From positions 1 through 8,067 of the forward strand of contig JBAXPC010000029.1 of assembly GCA_037132395.1 (NCBI GenBank): a stretch of DNA of 8,067 bases. Reading direction: 5' to 3'. The DNA is from SICB01 sp037132395 (GTDB taxonomy: Bacteria > Patescibacteriota > Saccharimonadia > CAILAD01 > BJGX01). Positions 1 to 5,373 of the stretch are shown in pieces. The first letter of the stretch is position 1; every line of letters starts with the position of its first letter. The notes under the pieces are model-generated. The model saw only the letters and a program-made list of their open reading frames with translations. It was not told the origin of the DNA and ran no database searches. The translations under genes were made by a program, and so were the position numbers.

Positions 1-2
1 TG

Positions 3-11
3 TGGTAAAAT
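3..11 (+). promoter_or_regulatory. Extended -10 promoter element, probably giving a leaderless mRNA
   Basis: Bases 3-11 read TGGTAAAAT, an extended -10 (TGn followed by TAAAAT, 5 of 6 matches to TATAAT). Only six bases separate it from the ATG at 18, so the expected transcription start falls on or next to the A of the start codon. No Shine-Dalgarno sequence is visible before that ATG, which agrees with leaderless initiation. Any -35 box lies outside the window. Confidence 0.5.
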
Positions 12-17
12 AGCTCA

Positions 18-461
18 ATGATTCAATTCTTGCTCGGTACTTCAATAATTATTTTAGTTATCGTATTTGTGCTTTACCTCTGGTACTGCGTATCATTGTC
101 GCTGGTTCTTGGTAGGTTAGGGGCCAGACGGTGGAAGGCTTTTATTCCACTTTACAACATCAGCGCTCTAATTAATGCCCTCAAGCTGCCTCGCAAATGG
201 TTTTTTCTGGTACTCCTACCATATGCGGGTAGTGTTTATTCTGTTGCGGTGGCGTATCGTCTAGGCGAAGTTTATGACAAAAAATTTCCCTTCTCGGCAT
301 TTTGGCTGACCATCGCTGCGCCGATCGGTTTTATGATGTTGTTTTTTTCAAAAAACCAACCCGACCTCAAGAAGCTCGATTCACCGCCGCCGAGCCTAAC
401 GATGATCAAGGCAAAATTAAAAAAGAATAAAAAGGACAAACAAGTAACTAATAGTGTCTAG
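18..461 (+). CDS. Small three-helix membrane protein, DUF5684-like
   Basis: A 147-residue integral membrane protein of unknown function. Hydrophobic segments lie at about residues 5-31, 60-83 and 93-112, followed by a polar, strongly basic tail (several lysine clusters at 118-141) that should face the cytoplasm. The sequence WKAFIPLYN at 39-47, then a Trp-led helix and a later GxxYxxxFPFS stretch, is the pattern I associate with DUF5684, often found near signal peptidases in Gram-positive bacteria and CPR. This family link is from memory. The ATG at 18 is chosen because helix 1 begins right after it and a -10 box sits just upstream. It ends 16 bases from the convergent ligase gene. A role in secretion or envelope maintenance is only a guess. 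Confidence 0.7.
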   Translation: MIQFLLGTSIIILVIVFVLYLWYCVSLSLVLGRLGARRWKAFIPLYNISALINALKLPRKWFFLVLLPYAGSVYSVAVAYRLGEVYDKKFPFSAFWLTIAAPIGFMMLFFSKNQPDLKKLDSPPPSLTMIKAKLKKNKKDKQVTNSV

Positions 462-477
462 TTGAATATGGTAGGTC

Positions 478-1476
478 TTAGATGGTAACAGCTGAGCCAA
501 CGAGGTCAGTGTGCCCCAAGCCCAACCTTGCGATAGCTAATATTGTATCGGAGTATTCCGCCTCACCATTGAGGCTACAAGCCCTAGTAAAATACCCGCC
601 CCCAAGCCCTGGAGCTAGGTTGGCCTCTAAAAAGTGTATTTTACCGGCAGCATCCATCCTGAAATCAACTCGGCCGTAATCGCGGGCTCCCAAAACCATG
701 AAAATTTGTTTGGCGAGCTTGGCGAGACGCTTTTTGAGCGCTTCGTTGGTTACTGCAACTACTTGCTCGGTGTCCTCTTTTTTGACTGCCGAGCAGAGTA
801 TACGATCGCCACGCGAGTTTTTCTGTGTCAACAGCTCTATCGGCATAGCCTTTAGGCTTCTGCCGTTGCCCAATAGCGCTACACTGTATTCCCTGCCTGT
901 AAGGTATGATTCGACCAACGATTTGGTGCCGAATTCTTCGAATATCGCCTGTACCTTGCTGTTAAATGAGTCGTTATTGTGAACAACCGAATCCTTATTG
1001 ATACCCTTACTTCCACCTGAGGAGATTGGCTTAATAAAGAGTGGGAAGTCGAGACCCAGATTCTGCTCAAACTCGTGTTCGCCTGGCAGGGCCGTAAAAT
1101 ATTTAGAAGTCGGCAAGCCAGCACTGACAATTGCAAACTTAGCCATTTCCTTATCGTTATTGATTTCCATGGCGAGTTTGCCGGAGCCAGTGTAGTTAAT
1201 TCCGTGCTGTTCAAGATACTCGGATAACCATATATAGCTAAATTCGGTACTATCTTCTGTTGCTAAGCGTATCTTAGATGAACCCAAAAAGACTAGGTCG
1301 GGTCTTTTTAGAACCAGAGCCTCCAGGCCGAGTTCGTCAGTAACAATACTCACACCAACACTCTCGTAGGCTGATGAGAGGACTTCAAATACTTTATCAG
1401 AAGTAGAACGACTCATCCCCCCAGAGCCAACTTTTTCAGAACGCACTATTTCGATGTGTTTGTTGATTTTATTCAT
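478..1476 (-). CDS. ATP-grasp ligase of the D-alanine-D-alanine ligase superfamily
   Basis: A 332-residue ATP-grasp enzyme, close in length to D-Ala-D-Ala ligases (about 300-350), which join two D-alanines with ATP for peptidoglycan. Visible motifs: GSGK at 97-100 and NDKEMAK at 107-113 at the start of the ATP-binding region; FIKPISSGGSKGI at 147-159 (Lys149 and the mobile Ser/Gly loop); VESYLTGREYSV at 188-199; RVDF at 269-272; and the metal-binding EANLAPG at 284-290 (Glu284, Asn286). The ATP machinery therefore looks intact. The N-terminus has GGMSRST at 19-25 where Ddl enzymes carry a GGxSxExxVS motif. After the PG at 289-290 it reads LGGGYF, without the usual Thr and the following Ser-Leu-x-Pro that hold the second D-Ala. 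The substrate may thus differ from D-Ala, and I give no ddl symbol. No clear ribosome binding site precedes the ATG at 1476. It is transcribed alone, divergent from the CNNM gene. Enzyme class is sure, substrate is not. Confidence 0.8.
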   Translation of the reverse strand: MNKINKHIEIVRSEKVGSGGMSRSTSDKVFEVLSSAYESVGVSIVTDELGLEALVLKRPDLVFLGSSKIRLATEDSTEFSYIWLSEYLEQHGINYTGSGKLAMEINNDKEMAKFAIVSAGLPTSKYFTALPGEHEFEQNLGLDFPLFIKPISSGGSKGINKDSVVHNNDSFNSKVQAIFEEFGTKSLVESYLTGREYSVALLGNGRSLKAMPIELLTQKNSRGDRILCSAVKKEDTEQVVAVTNEALKKRLAKLAKQIFMVLGARDYGRVDFRMDAAGKIHFLEANLAPGLGGGYFTRACSLNGEAEYSDTILAIARLGLGHTDLVGSAVTI

Positions 1477-1613
1477 AATATAATTTTTGAGGCAAATAAA
1501 TTAAGGCTGAACGCGATATGTTTAGCCAGACAATAATTGCTAGTACTTGTCAATTTTAGCAGACTTTATGACTTAAAGCTATGGTTAAATTCGATAACAA
1601 GTCATAGGACAGC
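1477..1613. other. Divergent intergenic region between ligase and CNNM genes
   Basis: An AT-rich spacer between two divergent genes. It must hold the promoter of the minus-strand ligase, but I found no convincing -35/-10 pair for it. A perfect TTGACA on the minus strand at 1548-1553 has no acceptable -10 at 16-18 bases. The AATTG...CAATT inverted repeat near 1535-1555 is short and may be chance. Confidence 0.5.
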
Positions 1614-1642
1614 TTGCTATTGGCAATGCTAAAATATAAAAT
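1614..1642 (+). promoter_or_regulatory. Sigma-70 type promoter of the CNNM gene
   Basis: TTGCTA at 1614-1619 (-35), a 17-base spacer and TAAAAT at 1637-1642 (-10). The ATG at 1650 follows after seven bases, so transcription should begin at about 1649-1650 and the mRNA would be leaderless. The same -35 hexamer, TTGCTA, and the same spacing occur in the promoter at 2632-2660. An overlapping extended -10 (TGCTAAAAT, 1627-1635) is an alternative, giving a leader of roughly eight bases. Either promoter places the -10 region inside any ORF begun at the in-frame TTG at 1614. Confidence 0.6.
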
Positions 1643-1649
1643 TATAAAT

Positions 1650-2630
1650 ATGGATTTCCTAACTATAGCTCTAGAGATGACGATATTGGTTGGCTTTTCT
1701 GCAGTCTTTTCTGGTCTTAATATTGCCCTAATGTCTCTTAGCCCTGCGGAGCTAAAGCGCAAAGCCGAGCTCGGCGATGTCAGGGCCCAGCGCGTCCTAC
1801 CGCTTCGAAGTAACAGTCATCTAAGCCTGGCGAGCATTTTATTTGCTAATGTAGCTGTGATATCAGCTAGCTCACTTGTGCTAGAGAGGCATATCGATGG
1901 CGTACTGGCCGGGCTTATTAGTACCATATTGATTGTGGTTTTTGGTGAAGTATTACCTCAGGCTTGGTTTGTGCGTTTCGCCCTAAAATTTTGCTCTCTA
2001 TTTGCGCCCATTTTAAGGCTTACTATTATTCTGACTTACCCGGTGTCCAAGCCCTTGCAACTCCTACTAGACAAGCTACTGGGGCACGAAACTGCTAGCC
2101 TGCATTCCAGACACGAGCTCGGCATACTGATTGGTGAGCACCTCGATACCAGAGCAAGCGAACTCGATGAAGATGAGATAGAAATTATGCGCAGTACACT
2201 GCTTCTGAGTGAAAAACGAGTGCGAGATATAATGAAGCCCATATCAGAAGTCTACTGGCTAGAGGAGAACGACATAGTCGGCGCTGAAAGGATAGACCAG
2301 ATCAAAGAGATGGGCTGGAGCAGAATACCAGTCTTTAATCGATCCCTAACAAAGTGCCGCGGAATCCTGCTGATGAAGGATTTGGTAGATATCGACTTTG
2401 ATGAAAATCCAATAAAACTGGTAGATTTACCGCTGCACGAGGCCACTATTATAGGCAATATGACAGCCTTAGATACGATGTTTAGAAAATTCATAGTAGC
2501 CAAATCACATCTGATACCTGTTGAAAAAGACGATAAGTTTGTAGGCATCATCACAATCGAGGATTTGGTCGAGGAGATACTGGGCCACGAGATATCTGAC
2601 GAGACCGATCACATGAAGAGTCGTAGTTAA
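1650..2630 (+). CDS. CNNM/CorC-type membrane protein: DUF21 plus CBS pair
   Basis: A 326-residue protein of the CNNM/CorC (HlyC/CorC) family, implicated in magnesium homeostasis or Mg2+ efflux. The DUF21 membrane domain covers about residues 1-170, with hydrophobic stretches near 4-29, 58-77, 84-106 and 114-133, including SGLNIALMSL at 21-30 and FGEVLPQ at 98-104. A cytosolic CBS pair follows at about 188-247 and 255-313, with SRIPVF at 224-229, KSHLIPV at 285-291 and GIITIEDLVEEI at 299-310. This pair normally binds adenine nucleotides. The protein ends just after CBS2, so the CorC_HlyC C-terminal domain of long bacterial members is absent. The ORF can be extended to a TTG at 1614 or an ATG at 1626, but the promoter occupies that stretch and the first helix starts right after the ATG at 1650. 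Gene boundaries and family are secure; ion specificity is not visible. Confidence 0.88.
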   Translation: MDFLTIALEMTILVGFSAVFSGLNIALMSLSPAELKRKAELGDVRAQRVLPLRSNSHLSLASILFANVAVISASSLVLERHIDGVLAGLISTILIVVFGEVLPQAWFVRFALKFCSLFAPILRLTIILTYPVSKPLQLLLDKLLGHETASLHSRHELGILIGEHLDTRASELDEDEIEIMRSTLLLSEKRVRDIMKPISEVYWLEENDIVGAERIDQIKEMGWSRIPVFNRSLTKCRGILLMKDLVDIDFDENPIKLVDLPLHEATIIGNMTALDTMFRKFIVAKSHLIPVEKDDKFVGIITIEDLVEEILGHEISDETDHMKSRS

Positions 2631-2631
2631 A

Positions 2632-2660
2632 TTGCTATTATATGAGTATGAGTGTATAAT
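2632..2660 (+). promoter_or_regulatory. Sigma-70 promoter of the RRM gene
   Basis: TTGCTA at 2632-2637, a 17-base spacer and a perfect TATAAT at 2655-2660 with TG two bases before it. The -35 begins two bases after the CNNM stop codon, so the RRM gene has its own promoter. Transcription should start near 2666, giving a leader of about 110 nt before the RRM start codon. Confidence 0.75.
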
Positions 2661-2665
2661 AACAA

Positions 2666-2698
2666 ATGTTCTTAGATACTATGCTGCTACGGCTCTAA
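2666..2698 (+). CDS. Possible leaderless 10-codon leader peptide in the RRM leader
   Basis: An ATG at 2666 lies five bases after the TATAAT box, at or beside the expected transcription start, and opens a ten-codon frame MFLDTMLLRL ending in TAA at 2696-2698. The placement matches the other apparently leaderless genes in this window. If translated, it would place a ribosome just ahead of the hairpin at 2720-2762 and could act as an attenuator-like switch; four of its ten residues are Leu. A frame this short arises easily by chance and codon statistics cannot test it. The call rests only on position. Confidence 0.3.
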   Translation: MFLDTMLLRL

Positions 2699-2719
2699 AG
2701 GATCAGGTTATTAATTAAG

Positions 2720-2762
2720 TTCTGGGTGCAGCTAAACAGCCGACAAGCTGGGATTGCCAGAA
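2720..2762 (+). promoter_or_regulatory. Hairpin in the 5' leader, next to the RRM ribosome binding site
   Basis: TTCTGG at 2720-2725 pairs perfectly with CCAGAA at 2757-2762. Inside, CAGCT at 2729-2733 pairs with AGCTG at 2746-2750 across a 12-base loop. An alternative inner hairpin, CAGC 2737-2740 shifted by one (2737 C, 2738-2740 AGC) with GCTG 2747-2750, competes with it. The outer stem ends immediately before the purine-rich AAGAAGGA ribosome binding site, so folding could affect translation. Pairing is read directly from sequence; a regulatory role, for example in response to temperature as reported for cyanobacterial RRM genes, is inference. Confidence 0.45.
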
Positions 2763-2775
2763 AGAAGAAGGAACT

Positions 2776-3033
2776 ATGGCAAAGAATCTATTTGTTGGTT
2801 CACTCCCATGGAGTGTAAACGACGAGCAGCTTGCTCAAATGTTTGCTGAGGCCGGTTCAGTTGATTCAGCTCGTGTTATCACAGAGCGGGACACTGGCCG
2901 ATCTAAGGGTTTCGGATTTGTGGAAATGGCTACCGATGAGGAAGCTAAAAAAGCAGTCGAAATGCTAAACGGCAAAGAAATTGAAGGCAGAGCTATCACA
3001 GTGAATGAAGCTCGACCACGCGAAGAAAGATAA
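2776..3033 (+). CDS. Small RRM-domain RNA-binding protein
   Basis: An 85-residue protein that is almost exactly one RNA recognition motif. RNP2 is LFVGSL at 5-10 and RNP1 is KGFGFVEM at 44-51, with the aromatic residues that stack on RNA bases (Phe6, Phe46, Phe48) all present. The order beta-alpha-beta-beta-alpha-beta is complete, and the protein ends with a short charged PREER tail without the glycine-rich extension seen in many cyanobacterial Rbp proteins. Such single-RRM proteins are common in cyanobacteria and CPR, where some are cold-induced; the RNA target here is unknown. The start is supported by AAGGA at 2768-2772 just upstream. It is a monocistronic unit, bounded by its own promoter and a strong terminator. 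The separate promoter, leader and terminator suggest independent and possibly high expression. Confidence 0.93.
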   Translation: MAKNLFVGSLPWSVNDEQLAQMFAEAGSVDSARVITERDTGRSKGFGFVEMATDEEAKKAVEMLNGKEIEGRAITVNEARPREER

Positions 3034-3049
3034 TCTTATCTTAATTCTT

Positions 3050-3076
3050 AAAAAACCCCGCTTGCGGGGTTTTTTA
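3050..3076 (+). terminator. Rho-independent terminator of the RRM gene
   Basis: CCCCG at 3056-3060 pairs with CGGGG at 3065-3069 around a CTTG loop. The stem is extended outward by A3050-A3055 pairing with T3070-T3075, and the T run forms the release tract. Because the A run mirrors the T run, the structure could also stop transcription from the opposite strand. Confidence 0.93.
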
Positions 3077-3131
3077 GTACAAAACAATTTTTTATAGAGC
3101 CCTACCAGATATTTAGCTACGTATAAAAAGA

Positions 3132-3160
3132 TTGACTTATTAACAGAAATCTTTTATTCT
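3132..3160 (+). promoter_or_regulatory. Sigma-70 promoter of the zinc-motif gene
   Basis: TTGACT at 3132-3137 (5 of 6 matches to TTGACA), exactly 17 bases of spacer, and TATTCT at 3155-3160 (4 of 6 matches to TATAAT). Transcription should begin near 3167, giving a leader of about 45 nt. It lies after the RRM terminator, so the downstream small gene is transcribed independently. Confidence 0.65.
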
Positions 3161-3211
3161 AATTCAGATTCGTCAACCGGCGACTCGTACCTATAGCAGC
3201 AAGGAAAAATC

Positions 3212-3364
3212 ATGGCCTGGCGAGACTGCGAAGAGTGTAGCGGCAACAAGAGATGTGCCTACTGTTCTGGTAAAGGCATTTTTTGGTCACCTGCAGCAAG
3301 GAAATGCCCGAAGTGTGCCGGCAGTGGAAAGTGCCCGGAGTGTGGTGGCAGCGGCAGGGATTAA
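3212..3364 (+). CDS. 50-residue protein of four DnaJ-type CxxCxGxG zinc motifs
   Basis: A very small gene coding for 50 residues and ending in TAA. Four cysteine pairs are visible: CEECSGN at 6-12, CAYCSGKG at 15-22, CPKCAGSG at 32-39 and CPECGGSG at 41-48. Motifs 2-4 match the DnaJ/Hsp40 zinc repeat CxxCxGxG; motif 1 has Asn then Lys where the final GxG would be. Eight cysteines should bind two Zn2+ ions. The J-domain and substrate-binding domains of DnaJ are absent, and the motifs lie in two close pairs (five residues between the cysteine pairs in each) joined by a linker with IFW at 23-25. The nearest analogy I know is anti-TRAP of Bacillus, about 53 residues with one such pair. A ribosome binding site AAGGA at 3201-3205, six bases before the ATG, a promoter and a terminator bracket the frame, so it is a real gene. 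Plausible roles are RNA or protein binding, or a small chaperone partner; no specific function can be assigned. Confidence 0.85.
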   Translation: MAWRDCEECSGNKRCAYCSGKGIFWSPAARKCPKCAGSGKCPECGGSGRD

Positions 3365-3416
3365 ACCCAATATACACACCACTTTTCGGCGCACTTCGAA
3401 TGATTTACGACTTATT

Positions 3417-3458
3417 CCCCTAGCGAATTTAATTATTTGCTGGGGGTTTAGTCTTTTT
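3417..3458 (+). terminator. Rho-independent terminator of the zinc-motif gene
   Basis: A 12-base-pair stem, 3417-3428 with 3435-3446, closes a six-base loop TTAATT and is followed by a T-rich tract (3447-3458). Two of the pairs are G-T wobbles (3421/3442 and 3425/3438). On the opposite strand these become A-C mismatches and no T tract follows, so it should work mainly for + strand transcription. Its T tract overlaps the cysS stop codon from the other side. Confidence 0.8.
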
Positions 3459-4830
3459 AGGCCCTGCTTACTAAGGTTCCGGTTTCGGTGTCGGCTGCAA
3501 CTAGCCCGTGGTCAGATAGCAATATGGCCCTTAGCTTGTCGGACTGCTCGAAGTTTTTATCGTGGCGGGCTTGCGAATAATTATCGATTAGATCCAGTAC
3601 GTCGGCATGCAAGGGACTATCAAAAACTATGTTCAGACCAAGCACAGCATCGGCTAGGCGCATCACTTCTTTGGCGTCTTGGCTAAATACCTTGCCTTCA
3701 ATAAGGCTAATTGCTGCTAGGGCTTTTGGTGTATTAAGGTCGTCCTCTAGGGCGGCAATGAACTGTTTACGACACTGCTCTACTATGGATGATGAATCTT
3801 TTTCTGGTAACTGTCCGACCCTAGCGAGCATCAGCTGGTCGGTGTAGGTTCGGAGCTTCAAGATCCTCTCATGAGCGGATTTTAGATCGGCCAAATTAAA
3901 ATCCATTTGGCTGCGATAGTGGCCGCTCATCATCAGGTACCTGAGCGCCATCGGGTCATTAACATCATCGATGGTTTTGATGTTGCCGATAGATTTGCTC
4001 ATTTTCTCTGATGCGATACTAACGTGCTCATTATGAAGGTAAAAATTGGCCTGCTCTCCTTCACACTGAGCTAGTTCATTTTCGTGGTGCGGAAACTTTA
4101 AATCGACTCCCCCGGTGTGAATATCAAATAACTTCCCAAAAAACTTATTGCTCATGGCTGAGCATTCGATATGCCAGCCCGGTCTACCTGGTAGAGACTT
4201 GCCGTCTAACTCAAAATCCCAGTATGGTTCGTTGGCTTTTTGGGCTTTCCAAAGTACAAAGTCGGCTACGCCGTCTTTTTGGTCTTGATCTTGGGTTACT
4301 CTGGCCTGCGACTTGAAATCTAGACTAACTAGCCGTCCGTATACTTGGCCTGTGGCCTGGTATTTGGTGATGCTAAAATAAATACTTCCATCAGACTCGT
4401 AGGCTATATTATTATCTAGCAAATGTTTGATCATCTCTTGCATGTTTGCGATATAGTCGGTGGCTCTTGGGAGGTGTGCAATATCGTCGCGCTTTATACC
4501 GACAGCCTCGATATCGTCCAAAAACATATCAGTGTATTTATCGGCTAGCTTTCCTAGGGCATTGACGGCAGTTTCGTCTGGGTAGGCCAATTGTGAACGG
4601 GCGATCATCTTGTCGTCGATGTCGGTAATATTCATGACCCACTCGACATCAAGATTTTGAGTATGGCGCAAGACTCTTTGCAAAAGATCGGGCAACAAAA
4701 ATGATCTGATGTTGCCGATATGAACTCGATCGTAAACTGTTGGCCCACAACTATAAATACTGACTCTGCTGGTACTAATGGGCTTGAAGTCTTGCTTTGA
4801 ATTGGTGAGTGAATTGTATAGCTTAAGCAT
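3457..4830 (-). CDS. cysS: Cysteinyl-tRNA synthetase
   Basis: A class I aminoacyl-tRNA synthetase of 457 residues (E. coli enzyme 461) that charges tRNA-Cys with cysteine using ATP. The CGPTVYDRVHIGN stretch at 28-40 holds the HIGH-type motif (HIGN) and Cys28. KMSKS is at 276-280. The expected zinc ligands that recognise the cysteine thiol are present: Cys28, Cys223 (GWHIECSAM), and His248 and Glu252 in FPHHENE. The C-terminal DALR-like helical region and the closing anticodon-binding segment (about 360-457) are complete. The start at 4830 lies two bases after the exonuclease stop codon, so translation is probably coupled. It is the last gene of the minus-strand cluster and converges on the zinc-motif gene. 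No strong intrinsic terminator of its own was seen. Confidence 0.97.
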   Translation of the reverse strand: MLKLYNSLTNSKQDFKPISTSRVSIYSCGPTVYDRVHIGNIRSFLLPDLLQRVLRHTQNLDVEWVMNITDIDDKMIARSQLAYPDETAVNALGKLADKYTDMFLDDIEAVGIKRDDIAHLPRATDYIANMQEMIKHLLDNNIAYESDGSIYFSITKYQATGQVYGRLVSLDFKSQARVTQDQDQKDGVADFVLWKAQKANEPYWDFELDGKSLPGRPGWHIECSAMSNKFFGKLFDIHTGGVDLKFPHHENELAQCEGEQANFYLHNEHVSIASEKMSKSIGNIKTIDDVNDPMALRYLMMSGHYRSQMDFNLADLKSAHERILKLRTYTDQLMLARVGQLPEKDSSSIVEQCRKQFIAALEDDLNTPKALAAISLIEGKVFSQDAKEVMRLADAVLGLNIVFDSPLHADVLDLIDNYSQARHDKNFEQSDKLRAILLSDHGLVAADTETGTLVSRA

Positions 4831-4832
4831 TA

Positions 4833-5372
4833 CTACCCATTATATACCTTGCGCAAGACTTCTGCAGTGTGGCGGCAGTCCTCGAGGGCGTTATGAGCGC
4901 TGCGAGATGGCAGACCAAAGTACTCAAAAGTCTGCTCGCTTCTAACGATATCTCCCCTATCGAGCCTTACCATGTGCATATAGGCTAGGCTCCAGACATC
5001 GAAAAAATGATAATCGTGAATGTAAATATCCTTGCCGACTCCATCAAGCATTTTTGATAGCATTGTGTGGTCGAGCATTTCGTTCCAGCTGGCCAAATAT
5101 ACCTCTACTCCAAATTGTTCCAGAAAGCTTGTTATAACTTCGTCGGGCTGTGGCGAATCTTTGAGGTGGTCCGAGGTTATCCCATGAATCTTAGCTGACG
5201 CTTCGGGCATATCAGATAAATCTTGTTTTATAAAACTCAAAAAAGAATCCTTCTCGGCCAGGGTTTGTTTGTCGAGTAGCACTGCCCCAAGCTGGATCGG
5301 CAAGGACTTCTCGAGGTCCAGTCCGGTGGTTTCGAAGTCGATTAAGAGTATGTCTTTGGAAAAGCCTCGCAT
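4833..5372 (-). CDS. DEDDh-family 3'-5' exonuclease (DnaQ-like)
   Basis: A 179-residue single-domain exonuclease of the DnaQ/RNase T fold. Exo I is IDFETTGLD at 11-19 with the metal ligands Asp12 and Glu14. KIHGIT at 61-66 is a typical conserved turn. Exo II is ASWNEMLD at 94-101 with Asp101. Exo III is HNALEDC at 160-166, with His160 and Asp165 five positions apart, which marks the DEDDh subgroup. All catalytic residues are present, so it should remove nucleotides from 3' ends of DNA or RNA. It begins one base after the recR stop and ends two bases before cysS, so it is translated as part of the cluster. It could be a polymerase III proofreading subunit, an oligoribonuclease-like enzyme or a repair nuclease. 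The neighbour recR favours DNA repair, but this is inference. Confidence 0.88.
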   Translation of the reverse strand: MRGFSKDILLIDFETTGLDLEKSLPIQLGAVLLDKQTLAEKDSFLSFIKQDLSDMPEASAKIHGITSDHLKDSPQPDEVITSFLEQFGVEVYLASWNEMLDHTMLSKMLDGVGKDIYIHDYHFFDVWSLAYMHMVRLDRGDIVRSEQTFEYFGLPSRSAHNALEDCRHTAEVLRKVYNG

Positions 5373-5373
5373 C

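Noticed and set aside
482..1214. Several open frames overlapping the ligase gene on both strands
   Set aside because: All are shadows of the ATP-grasp gene, whose motifs are unambiguous in its own frame.
1548..1553. Perfect TTGACA on the minus strand upstream of the ligase gene
   Set aside because: No acceptable -10 hexamer stands 16-18 bases downstream.
1519..1560. 13-codon + strand frame starting at an ATG in the divergent spacer
   Set aside because: No ribosome binding site or promoter context; length compatible with chance.
1614..1649. Longer CNNM frame starting at TTG 1614 or ATG 1626
   Set aside because: This stretch carries the -35 and -10 boxes, has no ribosome binding site and adds residues before the first helix that the family does not need.
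3255..3686. 143-codon + strand open frame
   Set aside because: It crosses the zinc-motif gene out of frame, then the terminator and the antisense of cysS; its sequence is low-complexity and Arg-rich with no ribosome binding site.
4839..4844. TATAAT on the minus strand eight bases before the cysS ATG
   Set aside because: It resembles the leaderless pattern, but it also encodes the exonuclease C-terminus (Tyr-Asn), and the -35 position (CTGCAG) is poor; not strong enough to list as a promoter.
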